Assembly (NCBI GenBank): GCA_945952115.1
Contig: CAMFHA010000021.1
Location: forward strand, 1 to 33,865
Direction: 5' to 3'
From: an uncultured Legionella sp.
GTDB lineage: Bacteria > Pseudomonadota > Gammaproteobacteria > Legionellales > Legionellaceae
DNA: 33,865 nt
Shown: positions 7,971-17,167 of the stretch, piece by piece
Position numbering within the stretch: position 1 is the stretch's first letter
How the letters are laid out: every line of letters starts with the position of its first letter
Made by a program: the position numbers and the translations under genes
The notes under the pieces: model-generated
What the model was told of the DNA's origin: nothing
Databases searched by the model: none
The model's input: only the letters and a program-made list of their open reading frames with translations

Positions 7971-8567
7971 ATGCAAAATAATCCTTATTCTAAAGCAGTA
8001 TTTTTAAAAAGCGCTGCTCGTGTCGTGCATTTACCAGAGGATACAGGCTATGAGGTAGCGTTTGCGGGGCGCTCTAATGCAGGAAAATCTAGCGCTTTAA
8101 ATTGTTTGACCGGGATTAAAAATTTAGCCCGCACAAGCAAAACACCAGGACGAACACAGCTAATTAACTTATTCTCAATTGATGAAGAGCGTCGCTTGGT
8201 TGATTTACCAGGCTATGGTTATGCAAAAGTAGCCATGAGTGTAAAAGAAGAATGGCAAAAACATCTGGCTCATTATCTTGAAATCCGTCAATGTTTAAAG
8301 GGTTTAATCCTGTTAATGGATATACGACATCCACTTAAAGAACTCGATTTAATGATGATAGATTGGGCATTAAATCGAGAATTGCCTGTACATATTTTAT
8401 TAACTAAAGCTGACAAATTAAGCAAAAGCGATACTAAAAATACAGTGATTAAAGTCAGAAAGTATTATGAATTAGCAAGTCATTTGGTCAGCGTGCAATC
8501 TTTTTCTTCTTTGAAAAAAGAGGGCCTAGTAGAATTGATTAATCAGCTCAATGAGTGGTTTAAATGA
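7971..8567 (+). CDS. engB: Ribosome biogenesis GTPase EngB (YsxC/YihA)
   Basis: 198 residues, the usual family length. The TRAFAC-class GTPase motifs are all present: G1 GRSNAGKS at 33-40, G2 Thr in TPGRTQ at 58-63, G3 DLPGYG at 78-83 and G4 TKAD at 145-148. EngB is an essential cytoplasmic GTPase acting in assembly of the large ribosomal subunit. It stands alone on the + strand, divergent from cytochrome c4 and converging with the next gene, whose stop is only 3 bases away. Confidence 0.96.
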   Translation: MQNNPYSKAVFLKSAARVVHLPEDTGYEVAFAGRSNAGKSSALNCLTGIKNLARTSKTPGRTQLINLFSIDEERRLVDLPGYGYAKVAMSVKEEWQKHLAHYLEIRQCLKGLILLMDIRHPLKELDLMMIDWALNRELPVHILLTKADKLSKSDTKNTVIKVRKYYELASHLVSVQSFSSLKKEGLVELINQLNEWFK

Positions 8568-8570
8568 TGC

Positions 8571-9101
8571 TTATATCTTCGGTGCTAAAGATCTTATAGC
8601 AATATTTACCTGTTCGAGCGCTGAAGTCCAAATCCTATCTAAGCTTTGTTTTGTTTTTTCTCCTGGAGAAGAAAAGTAATTTAGTTGATATTTTTTATCA
8701 GTACTAAATAATTTTATCAACTCATTCATAGCAAAAATAAGACCATTCAATAATGGTTGCACACAACGCTCAAAAAAAGATAGCTTCTGGTGTTCTTCCA
8801 ATCTAAATTTCGCTTGTCCTATGCTCCATTTTGCTTTTTTTCTAAACGATATTAAGTGTGCTACGGCTTGACTCTTGTTTCCTTGCACAATATCTTGTTC
8901 ATAATGATCAAATAATTCTCTAGCTAGGCGCGTATAAATTCCTTTTTCAGGCTCTGCTAGTTGATGCTCATCTACTAGGTTTTCAATCTGCTCAATACAT
9001 TCTTTAACCGCCACTAGGGATTCTGCTAATCGCCTCTCAAGAGGATGTTGAATATTTTCTAAGGTTTGGGACAAATAAGGATTGCGTTCTTTAATGGCCA
9101 T
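8571..9101 (-). CDS. Hypothetical mostly helical protein
   Basis: 176 residues with no recognised domain. The composition is helix-forming and charged, with heptad-like stretches around 18-50 and 55-105 and a hydrophobic patch near 115-130 (CVQPLLNGLIFAMNEL). There is no signal peptide. A perfect -10 box lies 33 bases upstream of the ATG. The position next to engB is, from memory, occupied in L. pneumophila by a gene reported as a Dot/Icm substrate. I could not verify that, and no effector-specific motif is visible beyond the acidic and helical character. Confidence 0.75.
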   Translation of the reverse strand: MAIKERNPYLSQTLENIQHPLERRLAESLVAVKECIEQIENLVDEHQLAEPEKGIYTRLARELFDHYEQDIVQGNKSQAVAHLISFRKKAKWSIGQAKFRLEEHQKLSFFERCVQPLLNGLIFAMNELIKLFSTDKKYQLNYFSSPGEKTKQSLDRIWTSALEQVNIAIRSLAPKI

Positions 9102-9133
9102 TATTTAATCACGGTAATAGTTATGTGCAAATA

Positions 9134-9139
9134 ATTATA
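9134..9139 (-). promoter_or_regulatory. Perfect TATAAT -10 box upstream of the small helical protein
   Basis: On the - strand the sequence reads GATTGATTCCTGTATAATTA, giving a consensus -10 about 33 bases before the ATG at 9101. No clear -35 is visible at 17 bases. Confidence 0.4.
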
Positions 9140-9183
9140 CAGGAATCAATCCATTATTTCACCAAAATGCTTAAAAATAAGCG

Positions 9184-11028
9184 CTATTGATTTGCTCTCA
9201 ATAACTCTTGAACTGTATTTGGATTTGCTAATGTAGAAAGATCTCCGAGATCTTCAATGGTATTAATTTCTTTAGATGCAATTTTGCGTAAAATACGGCG
9301 CATAATTTTTCCTGAACGTGTCTTGGGCAAATCATTAACAAATTGAATCACATCTGGTTTAGCAATAGGACCAATTTCATCTTTTACTCTCTGAATTAAA
9401 GCGGTTAATAAGGCTTCATTTGCTTCATAGTCTTGTTTTAACACTACAAAAGCATAAATTCCTTGACCTTTTATATCATGTGGGACGCCTACAACTCCTG
9501 ACTCAGCTACTGCTGGATGAGTAATTAATGCACTTTCTATTTCAGCAGTACCAAGTCGGTGACCAGAAACATTAATGACGTCATCAACACGGCCAGTGAT
9601 CCAATAATCATCTTCTGTATCACGTTTAGCTCCATCGCCGGTCATATAATACCCTTTTGAAAGATAAGTCATTTTATACCGTTCGTGATCGCCGGCAATC
9701 GTTCTTGCCATAGAAGGCCAAGGATATTTTATAGCTAAAAAGCCTTCGCTAGGACCTGATAACTCTTGATGTTGTTCATCAAGCAGGACAGGTACAATAC
9801 CTGGAATAGGTTTTCTTGCGGCCCCAGGTTTTAAAGTAAAGTCATTTGCTTGAGGACTTAACATAATGGCCCCTGTTTCTGTTTGCCACCACGTATCCAC
9901 TATAGGGCAATTGCCTTTACCTATTTTTTGATAATACCATTGCCAAGCCTCAGGATTTATAGGTTCACCTACACTTCCTAATAAACGTAATGAGCTTCTT
10001 TTGCTGGATTCTAACCACTGATCTCCTGCTTTCATTAAAGCACGAATTGCTGTGGGTGCCGTATAAAATACAGACACTTGATGTTTATCAATAATACGCC
10101 AATTTCTATCCGGATTAGGCCAGGTAGGTACGCCTTCATAAATTAACGTGGTAATTCCATTAGCTAAAGGCCCATAAACAACATAACTATGCCCTGTAAT
10201 CCAACCCACATCCGCTGTACACCAAAATAGTTCATTGGCTTGGCAATTAAAAATATGGTGGTGAGTATACGCTGTTTGCACTAAGTAACCGCCTGTTGTA
10301 TGAACTACTCCTTTAGGCTGACCAGTACTTCCAGAGGTATATAATATGAACAAAGGATCTTCTGCTTCCATTGGTTCAGGATCACACTGTTTAGATACTT
10401 GTTCTTTTAATTCATGCCACCAATATTCATGTTCATGCAAAAACAAAGAGCTATCACCATGTTTCACTAGAAGTGTTTTTAAAGTTAAGCCCTGAGTGGC
10501 TTCATTCACTTGTTCTTTCATTAATATTGCTTTACCACCACGCGTGAAACTATCTGCTGTAATTAAGCAACTGCTTTTTGAAGCGATGAGACGTTGACGA
10601 AGCGCATGAGCAGAAAAACCAGCAAAAATTACTGTATGGATTGCACCGATACGTGCACAAGCGAGCATCGCAATAGCTGCTTCTGGAATCATAGGCAAGT
10701 AAATGCTTACTACATCGCCTTTTTTTATTCCTAATTTTTTCAGCACATTACTCATTCTACTCACTTCTTCATGAAGCTGTGCAAAACTTAATATTTTTTC
10801 TTGTTGCTCTCCATCGCCCTCCCAAATGATAGCGGGATGATTGGCTTTATTAATTAAATGTCGATCGATGCAATTTGCAGCAACATTTAATCTCGCACCC
10901 GAAAACCATTTAATGTTTCCTTGATGCAAATCTCCCGTCAAAATTGAATCCCAAGGAGTTAACCAATCTATAGTATCTTTGGCCACCTGAGACCAAAATT
11001 CGGTTAAATGATTTAATTCCATAATCAT
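9184..11028 (-). CDS. acs: Acetyl/propionyl-CoA synthetase (AMP-forming)
   Basis: 614 residues of the ANL superfamily. The Acs-type N-terminus (FW..VAKDTIDWLTPWD, then KWF..ARLNVAANCIDRHL at 40-58) is followed by the phosphate loop YTSGSTGQPKG at 230-240, WCTADVGWITGHSY, DTWWQTETG, and the acylatable lysine Lys574 in KTRSGKIMRR. It would make acyl-CoA from acetate or propionate with ATP. The ITGHSY and WWQTETG pocket is Acs-like, but membership of an mms operon makes propionate a reasonable alternative. The family is usually nearer 630-650 residues, so this is a slightly short form. The start at 11028 lies 1 base after the mmsB stop. A second ATG two codons on (11022) is possible. Confidence 0.9.
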   Translation of the reverse strand: MIMELNHLTEFWSQVAKDTIDWLTPWDSILTGDLHQGNIKWFSGARLNVAANCIDRHLINKANHPAIIWEGDGEQQEKILSFAQLHEEVSRMSNVLKKLGIKKGDVVSIYLPMIPEAAIAMLACARIGAIHTVIFAGFSAHALRQRLIASKSSCLITADSFTRGGKAILMKEQVNEATQGLTLKTLLVKHGDSSLFLHEHEYWWHELKEQVSKQCDPEPMEAEDPLFILYTSGSTGQPKGVVHTTGGYLVQTAYTHHHIFNCQANELFWCTADVGWITGHSYVVYGPLANGITTLIYEGVPTWPNPDRNWRIIDKHQVSVFYTAPTAIRALMKAGDQWLESSKRSSLRLLGSVGEPINPEAWQWYYQKIGKGNCPIVDTWWQTETGAIMLSPQANDFTLKPGAARKPIPGIVPVLLDEQHQELSGPSEGFLAIKYPWPSMARTIAGDHERYKMTYLSKGYYMTGDGAKRDTEDDYWITGRVDDVINVSGHRLGTAEIESALITHPAVAESGVVGVPHDIKGQGIYAFVVLKQDYEANEALLTALIQRVKDEIGPIAKPDVIQFVNDLPKTRSGKIMRRILRKIASKEINTIEDLGDLSTLANPNTVQELLRANQ

Positions 11029-11029
11029 C

Positions 11030-11929
11030 CTATTGATTTTCTAATGTTTGAGCAATGAGCTTAATAATAACGGAAAAATCAGCTCCGCCAAGGCCTTGCT
11101 CTACAAGATGTTCATATAATTCTGTAGCCTTAGCTCCTAATGGAGTGGTGATCTTTGCTTGGTGAGCTGCTTTTTGGCTGAGCAATAAATCTTTTAACAT
11201 CATTGCTGCAGCAAAACCGGGTTTATAATCATTATTTGCAGGAACATTATCTAAGATGCCTGGCAGAGGAACATATTTACTTAAAACCCAGCATTGCCCG
11301 GAGGCATTATTAGCCACTTCAAATAATTTTTCAGGAGCAAGACCTAATTGTTCTGCAAGAATAAATGCTTCAGAAACAGCAATCATTGAGATACCTAAAA
11401 TCATGTTATTACATATTTTAGCTATTTGACCGCTTCCAGCCTGGCCTGTGTATATTATTTTTTTCCCCATTGACGATAAAATAGGTTCTGCTGTTTGGTA
11501 TGCCTTAAATTCGCCGCCAACCATAAAGGTTAATGTTCCGGCTGCGGCTGCAGAAACTCCTCCCGATACGGGTGCATCAACGACTAATAGCCCATGTTGA
11601 CTCGCTGCTTCATGAACTTGACGAGAGGAAATGACATCAATGGTTGATGAATCAATAAACAGTGTCCCAGTCTTACTATGAGAGAAAAGACCATTAGCAG
11701 AAGTGCATACCTCTAAAACCTGCTCTCCTTTTTGTAGCATCGTGATGATTATTTCTTTATCGTGGGCAAAGTCTTTTAAATGTTTTGCTGTTCTGCCACC
11801 TAAGCCAGCAAACTGTTCCAATGCAGTTGATTGCACGTCATAACCTGTAACTTCATACCCAGCTTTAAGTAAATTACAGGCCATAGGTAAACCCATATGA
11901 CCTAATCCCACAAATCCAATGCGAGCCAT
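11030..11929 (-). CDS. mmsB: 3-hydroxyisobutyrate dehydrogenase
   Basis: 299 residues of the beta-hydroxyacid dehydrogenase family. The NAD site GFVGLGHMGLPMA lies at 5-17. The substrate segment DAPVSGGVSAAAAGTLTFMVGG is at 119-140, and catalytic Lys172 lies in GSGQIAKICNNM. It oxidises 3-hydroxyisobutyrate to methylmalonate semialdehyde in valine breakdown, the substrate of the enzyme encoded just upstream. Its Shine-Dalgarno AGGAG (11935-11939) overlaps the mmsA stop, indicating a tightly packed operon mmsA-mmsB-acs. Confidence 0.95.
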   Translation of the reverse strand: MARIGFVGLGHMGLPMACNLLKAGYEVTGYDVQSTALEQFAGLGGRTAKHLKDFAHDKEIIITMLQKGEQVLEVCTSANGLFSHSKTGTLFIDSSTIDVISSRQVHEAASQHGLLVVDAPVSGGVSAAAAGTLTFMVGGEFKAYQTAEPILSSMGKKIIYTGQAGSGQIAKICNNMILGISMIAVSEAFILAEQLGLAPEKLFEVANNASGQCWVLSKYVPLPGILDNVPANNDYKPGFAAAMMLKDLLLSQKAAHQAKITTPLGAKATELYEHLVEQGLGGADFSVIIKLIAQTLENQ

Positions 11930-11937
11930 ATAAACTC

Positions 11938-13434
11938 CTAATGAGTAGGCATAGTGAAGGTATTTTCTTTTAAATTACTTACAGGCCATTTACTAGTCAC
12001 TGTCTTTCGACGTGTATAAAAATTGATACTCTCTTGTCCATGCATATTCGTATCGCCAAAAACCGATCGTTTCCATCCACCAAAAGGATGATTAGCAATA
12101 GGTACTGGAATTGGAATGTTAATACCCACCATGCCGACTTGAACACGCTGGCTGTATTCGCGGGCAGAAAAACCATCTCGAGTAAAAATTGCTGTTCCAT
12201 TGCCATATTGATGTTTATTGACTAGCTCTAACGCTTCTTCAAAAGAATTAACACGAACAATAACTAACACCGGGCCAAACAATTCGTTTTGATAAATAGA
12301 CATATTTTCTTTTACATGATCGAACAAACACGGTCCCATGTAAAAGCCTTGAGGATATTGCGGATGTTTGAAGCCTCGACCATCAATAATTAAATCAGCC
12401 CCCTCTTGAAGACCTTTTTCTACAGCGACTAAAACCCGCTCTCGATGAGTACTACTGATTAATGGCCCCATATCAGTATTAGGAACATCACCTGCATCAA
12501 TGCGCATTGAGTGAATCAGTGGAGTCATTTTAACAATTAAAGCATCTGCCGTTTTATCGCCTACCGCGACCAGTACGGACAGCGCCATACACCGCTCACC
12601 GGCTGAACCAAAAGCAGCGCCAACAATAGCATTAGCTGCTTGATCTAAGTCAGCATCAGGCATCACAACGCAATGATTCTTTGCTCCACCAAAAGTATGA
12701 GCCCGTTTACCATAAGCAGTAGCAGTTGTATAAATAGTTTGAGCAACTGGAGTCGATGCCACAGCGGTAAACGCAACAATGTCAGGATGTACAAGTAATT
12801 GATCTACGGTATTTTTATTTCCTTGCAAACAGTTAACAACACCGGGGGGCAATCCTGCTTCCGTTAATAACTCTAAAAGTCGAATAGGCGCAGAAGGATC
12901 TTGTTCAGAAGGCTTTAAAATAAAAGTATTGCCACAAGCAATTGCCGGAATAATCATCCAAATAGGTACCATTACTGGAAAATTAAAAGGAGACACACCT
13001 GCGCAAACACCCAAAGGCTGCCTTAAAGTATGGCAATCAATATGACTAGCTACCTCGGCTGAAAAATCCCCTTGCAATTGATTGACAAGGCCGCAATGTA
13101 ATTCAACTACTTCAATAGCTCGAGCTACAGAGCCTTTAGCATCCTCTATAGTCTTACCATGTTCACGGGTTACTATACGTGCTAAATCAGTGTGATATTT
13201 TTCTAATAATTCGCGAAAGCGAAACAGTATACGCGCCCTTTTAATGGCTGGTGTTTGTGACCAAGTAAATCCAGCCTCTTTAGCACTAGCAACTGCTTTA
13301 TTGCAAGTTGATTCGGAAGCAAAAGGCACCTCGCCAATTACCGCCCCTGTCGCTGGATTATATAAGGTTTGACTCTCCGTATTAGTTTCACTAAACACTT
13401 GACCATTAATGTAGTGAGGTACTTTATATGCCAT
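11938..13434 (-). CDS. mmsA: Methylmalonate-semialdehyde dehydrogenase (CoA-acylating)
   Basis: An aldehyde dehydrogenase of the MmsA group, converting methylmalonate semialdehyde, NAD and CoA to propionyl-CoA and CO2. The catalytic Cys282 lies in FGSAGERCMALS, and the family-specific GGAKNHCVVMPDAD replaces the usual GG-KNP of other aldehyde dehydrogenases. I place the start at 13434, not at the earlier in-frame ATG at 13455, because AAGGAG (13441-13446) sits 6 bases before it. That gives 498 residues, the normal family length. The upstream ATG would bury this ribosome site inside the coding region. It is the first gene of the operon. Repeat C lies just upstream. Confidence 0.94.
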   Translation of the reverse strand: MAYKVPHYINGQVFSETNTESQTLYNPATGAVIGEVPFASESTCNKAVASAKEAGFTWSQTPAIKRARILFRFRELLEKYHTDLARIVTREHGKTIEDAKGSVARAIEVVELHCGLVNQLQGDFSAEVASHIDCHTLRQPLGVCAGVSPFNFPVMVPIWMIIPAIACGNTFILKPSEQDPSAPIRLLELLTEAGLPPGVVNCLQGNKNTVDQLLVHPDIVAFTAVASTPVAQTIYTTATAYGKRAHTFGGAKNHCVVMPDADLDQAANAIVGAAFGSAGERCMALSVLVAVGDKTADALIVKMTPLIHSMRIDAGDVPNTDMGPLISSTHRERVLVAVEKGLQEGADLIIDGRGFKHPQYPQGFYMGPCLFDHVKENMSIYQNELFGPVLVIVRVNSFEEALELVNKHQYGNGTAIFTRDGFSAREYSQRVQVGMVGINIPIPVPIANHPFGGWKRSVFGDTNMHGQESINFYTRRKTVTSKWPVSNLKENTFTMPTH

Positions 13435-13477
13435 TATAAACTCCTTGTATTGCATTGCCCACTAAGCTTTAGATTTT

Positions 13478-13656
13478 AACCTAGAAAACGCAGTTGAATC
13501 GTAGCGAGAGTGGTTAATATGCTGATTTTTCAAGAGATTTTGATGATTTTTTGCTGAAGGCGTATCACCCATACGGTGAAGTAAAAAATCATCAAAATCT
13601 CTTGAAAAATCAGTGCAGTAGACACTCATAGTAGATTCAACTGCGTTTTCTAGGTT
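13478..13656. repeat. Repeat C, copy 1: 179-bp doubly palindromic element
   Basis: Outer arms of 23 bp are perfect (13478-13500, beginning AACCTAGAAAACGCAGTTG, against 13634-13656). Inner arms of 31 bp are also perfect (13522-13552, beginning CTGATTTTTCAAGAG, against 13583-13613). The loop around 13553-13582 holds CGTATCACCCATACG. The whole unit can fold into a very stable cruciform or RNA hairpin. It lies between the divergent mmsA and sidP genes. A short open frame on the - strand here is only a consequence of the palindrome. Confidence 0.88.
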
Positions 13657-13735
13657 TAAGTTTAACATGAACGCAAATTAATAAAACAAGGATGTTTACA
13701 CTATTAAATAAAATTTTAATTATTGTGTTTAAGGA

Positions 13736-13762
13736 ATTGTATGATTGAATTATTTATACAAT
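13736..13762. promoter_or_regulatory. Inverted repeat ATTGTAT-N13-ATACAAT in the sidP promoter region
   Basis: Seven-base perfect arms at 13736-13742 and 13756-13762, ending 32 bases before the sidP ATG. The right arm overlaps a plausible -10 (TATACAAT). It could be an operator. The symmetry may also be chance in AT-rich DNA. Confidence 0.3.
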
Positions 13763-13794
13763 AATGTAGAAAAAAGCAGTAAGGGACTAAAGCG

Positions 13795-16341
13795 ATGAGA
13801 AAAAATATTTTACGCGTTTTGAATGGCATCACATTAACACCCGCCTTATCAAGTAAACTAAACAAGCTATTACCCGAATATACTTTAAAAGAATTCACAG
13901 AAACGCCGAATTACATCGAGAGTATTACCGCTCGTATTGAAAGTTTGCACCAGGCATTCTTTTTTATTTTAGAAGCCTACCCATTAGATGCTCAATTTAC
14001 TTACCTCACTAGGCAAACTTTAATCGACTTTGCTAATAATGCTAAAGCCAAATGTAATTTGGCCAATACCAACCCTGAAAAGCTGCATGAAGAATTAGTG
14101 CGATTTGTTGACGTTTTAGTAATTCTTATCCAAGTTGCTTGGCCTTGGTCTCAAGAGCCTAAAGTAAGAAGAAAGCAAGCGATTGATTGTCTAAATGAAG
14201 CCGAACAATATTTATTAATGAGTAAAGGACGCCCTAATACAGCTACACTAATTCCAATGGAATTTGATAATGGCCTAGAGTATCTTTTGCAAATTGATAA
14301 AGCTCTTCCTGCTTATTATAATGAATGGCTGGAAGAACTAAAATTCCTTAAATCTATTGATTTTCCTCAAACGCCTCTTTGGTTTCGTAATTTAAAACCA
14401 GAAGAACAAGTTTATTTAAATTGTTTAAAAGATAATTCCATCACAACTGAACAATTAATAGCGGGTTTACAGAATTTATTAGAAAAATTACCAGGAATCC
14501 AAAATCGTGTCACTAATTGGTCTTCTGATTTAAATACCATATATCAACAAGTACCCCCATTCCCTTCATGGTTTACAAGTTTAAATCATGCCGAACAAGA
14601 AATAATAAAAATTCTAGCAAAAAAAACTACTCATATTGAAGAAGCGGTGAAAGTATTTAAAACCTTACTGGAGAAAAAAAATACTAGTCCATCATTCAAC
14701 GCTGAATTAAATACTATTATTTCATCGCCCTTATGGTATTTACTCTTACCAGGCTTACAACAATATTTTTTAAAACAAGTAATCAATAATGCAAAAAAAA
14801 TAGAAGAGGTTGTTTTCTTCCTCCCTAGCCGTCTTCGCACATTGCCCGCACCTGCTAATTTTGGAGCCCATCAATTAATTCGCATCAATCCAACTGGAGA
14901 AGATCACGAACTAGAAGGTCAACGTTATCGCTCAAGTCATATTGTTAGTCGAGATTTAGTCAAGACAAAATTACCAGAAGTAGTTCGGCATCGACACAAT
15001 AGTTCAAATCTTAACCAAGTATTGCGTTATGCGCTCAAAGATCAAAAAATATTAATACAAACCCTTATCAGCCCTTTAGGTATTAATGATGAGTTAATTC
15101 CTGCTATCTTGAGGCCTTTTATTCCAGAAATTCCCCCCGATCAAGATTTATATGATGAGTTACAAACAACGATACGAGAAAACCCTGACTCATCACGAAT
15201 ACATCAATTAAATCATCCTATTAATTTAGCTAAAATGATCTTGTATACTGATCCCAAAGATCCAAATAGTATTAAATTAATAGAAGACACTAAAAATAAA
15301 ATTAATGAACTTGAAAACGAACAACCTCAATCACGCGAGTCTTATACTAAAAAAGAAGAGCTTAAAAAATTAACTTTAGAATATGAACAAGCACTTAACT
15401 CATCTCCTGGTAGCGCAACTTTCTTTGATTATAGCGGAAGAGAATTATTTTTAAGCTCTTTAGAACAGCTGATCATTCTTACTCAAAAAGGCTACTCTTA
15501 TGGTTCTTGTGTCAGTGGAAAAGATAGAAAAGCAATTGAAATAATACATACTGATGCAATGTTAATTTATAAAGAGCGATATGAGAATAAATGGCCAAGC
15601 TTTTGTGAGTTGGATCCATCAAAAAGAAAGAATTTTGTTAATATTGTTGTTTCCCTTTATCTATCACGCCATCAACAAGAATTGGCAGGACAAAATGCAC
15701 CTGGTTCTGAAGGAATAAAAACGCCCGACACATATTTTCCCAAAGACATTTGTGATGAAATTCAGCGACGTTTAGGTGATAAAATTCTACAATATGACGA
15801 CAGACTAGCTTCTGATAATGAAGTAAAAACCATTCTAACTAAGCACTCGGGTATACTTTCTAAAGAAAATAAACTTAAAGCCGATTTAATTAGTTTACAG
15901 TTAGGAGAAGAGGATTGTACTGAACTATATAGCCATTTATTCAATTTAATTGATCGCATATATCAAGAATCAATAAAATCAAAAGGCAGTCAAAGTAATT
16001 TTTTTAAAAAATATGTTCCCTTAATAGATTCTCAATTACCTACTGGTATAAAACTAATAAAAAAATTAATGCATGACAATTTAGAAGCAGGAAATAATAA
16101 TATTCAACGTTTGGCAAAAATAATTGAAATAGTTTTAAATCGTCCTTCAAATGATGATAGTCGCTCACCAGAAACTACCTTCATCTATGAACAGATATCA
16201 GGGCTATGCAAAAACTCATCAAAAACAAATTTAGATACCTATGTTAAACAAACAAAACAGCTATTAATAGAACATTTTGAGAATGCAAAAGATAAAATTA
16301 GTCCATTTTCAAGTGTCGAAGATATTAGTCTTTCAATATGA
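13795..16341 (+). CDS. sidP: SidP-like phosphoinositide phosphatase, predicted Dot/Icm effector
   Basis: 848 residues with no signal peptide. The key motif is CVSGKDR at 572-578, a C-x5-R phosphatase loop of the SGKDR type shared with SopB/IpgD and inositol polyphosphate 4-phosphatases. Legionella SidP is a PI 3-phosphatase with such a loop, a catalytic domain interrupted by an appendage, and a helical C-terminal domain. The length and the long helical tail here (about 690-848) fit this. From memory, SidP in L. pneumophila also sits beside mmsA, as here. In that family it dephosphorylates PI(3)P and PI(3,5)P2 on host membranes. Residue 579 after the loop is Lys, where SopB-type loops usually have Thr. 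AAGGGA (13781-13786) lies 8 bases before the ATG. Confidence 0.85.
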   Translation: MRKNILRVLNGITLTPALSSKLNKLLPEYTLKEFTETPNYIESITARIESLHQAFFFILEAYPLDAQFTYLTRQTLIDFANNAKAKCNLANTNPEKLHEELVRFVDVLVILIQVAWPWSQEPKVRRKQAIDCLNEAEQYLLMSKGRPNTATLIPMEFDNGLEYLLQIDKALPAYYNEWLEELKFLKSIDFPQTPLWFRNLKPEEQVYLNCLKDNSITTEQLIAGLQNLLEKLPGIQNRVTNWSSDLNTIYQQVPPFPSWFTSLNHAEQEIIKILAKKTTHIEEAVKVFKTLLEKKNTSPSFNAELNTIISSPLWYLLLPGLQQYFLKQVINNAKKIEEVVFFLPSRLRTLPAPANFGAHQLIRINPTGEDHELEGQRYRSSHIVSRDLVKTKLPEVVRHRHNSSNLNQVLRYALKDQKILIQTLISPLGINDELIPAILRPFIPEIPPDQDLYDELQTTIRENPDSSRIHQLNHPINLAKMILYTDPKDPNSIKLIEDTKNKINELENEQPQSRESYTKKEELKKLTLEYEQALNSSPGSATFFDYSGRELFLSSLEQLIILTQKGYSYGSCVSGKDRKAIEIIHTDAMLIYKERYENKWPSFCELDPSKRKNFVNIVVSLYLSRHQQELAGQNAPGSEGIKTPDTYFPKDICDEIQRRLGDKILQYDDRLASDNEVKTILTKHSGILSKENKLKADLISLQLGEEDCTELYSHLFNLIDRIYQESIKSKGSQSNFFKKYVPLIDSQLPTGIKLIKKLMHDNLEAGNNNIQRLAKIIEIVLNRPSNDDSRSPETTFIYEQISGLCKNSSKTNLDTYVKQTKQLLIEHFENAKDKISPFSSVEDISLSI

Positions 16342-16425
16342 GAAGTACTAGGTTCCGCGAGCTATATACTCAATTTCTTTCAACATGCTATTTTTGAAGG
16401 GAATTGGATATTGTACTCAAAAGGT

Positions 16426-17157
16426 TCAAAGAATATGTTCTAAACCGTAAACCAAGTGAGTTAAATGCATTACTTTTTGGCACGCCAAAATTATGCCAGG
16501 CATAAAGCAAATTCGATCAATACTATTATGAGTAATTGATAAAGTCTCCCCATGACTGCCAAAAAGCACTTCTTGGCGAGCTAAAACCCCTGGCACGCGC
16601 AAGGAGTGAATATTAATTTCATCATAAGTGCCGCCACGCGCTCCAGGAATTAATTCTTTAAGCTCTAATTTATTTTTTCTTATTTTTCTTGAAGCCGCCA
16701 TCATGGATGCTGTTTTTAATGCCGTTCCTGAAGGTGCATCTAATTTTTGTTGATGATGAGCTTCAATAATTTCTGCTTCACTAAAATATTCAGAAGCTTT
16801 GGCAGCAAAAATCATCATTAATACAGCACCAATAGAAAAGTTGGGGGCAATAATGCCGCCCAATTCTCTTTGCTTACACAGCTTATTTAATTCATCGACT
16901 TGATGCGCAATTAAACCACTAGTGCCAATAACAGGACGCGCTCCTTCTTGAATAATAGTTAAACTATTGTCATAAACACAATCAGCACGCGTTAAATCAA
17001 CTACTATCTCTGCTTGAGTTGTTTGAATCATTTCAGCCAAGTTATCTTTTTTACTGAGCTGCCCTACCAAATCAAATTCAGGATGATTTTCTATAGTAGC
17101 ACAAGCAAGACTTCCCATTTTGCCATGAGCTCCATTTACAATTACTCGAATGGGCAT
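16426..17157 (-). CDS. dapB: 4-hydroxy-tetrahydrodipicolinate reductase
   Basis: 243 residues from the chosen start. The NAD(P)H site VNGAHGKMG lies at 7-15, and the family signature EAHHQQKLDAPSGTAL holds the catalytic His134/His135 pair and Lys138. It reduces the DapA product in the diaminopimelate and lysine pathway, needed for peptidoglycan. I use the ATG at 17157 because GAGGAAT (17162-17168) lies just upstream. An earlier in-frame ATG at 17187 would add ten basic residues not typical of DapB. The ribosome site overlaps the stop of the small membrane protein upstream, so the two are translationally linked. Confidence 0.94.
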   Translation of the reverse strand: MPIRVIVNGAHGKMGSLACATIENHPEFDLVGQLSKKDNLAEMIQTTQAEIVVDLTRADCVYDNSLTIIQEGARPVIGTSGLIAHQVDELNKLCKQRELGGIIAPNFSIGAVLMMIFAAKASEYFSEAEIIEAHHQQKLDAPSGTALKTASMMAASRKIRKNKLELKELIPGARGGTYDEINIHSLRVPGVLARQEVLFGSHGETLSITHNSIDRICFMPGIILACQKVMHLTHLVYGLEHIL

Positions 17158-17167
17158 AGCTATTCCT

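Noticed and set aside
13435..13455. Upstream ATG of mmsA at 13455
   Set aside because: The AAGGAG ribosome site lies between it and the ATG at 13434, and the longer form exceeds the usual family start.
13462..13668. 68-codon open frame on the - strand upstream of mmsA
   Set aside because: It lies wholly within palindromic repeat C; the reading frame follows from the repeat.
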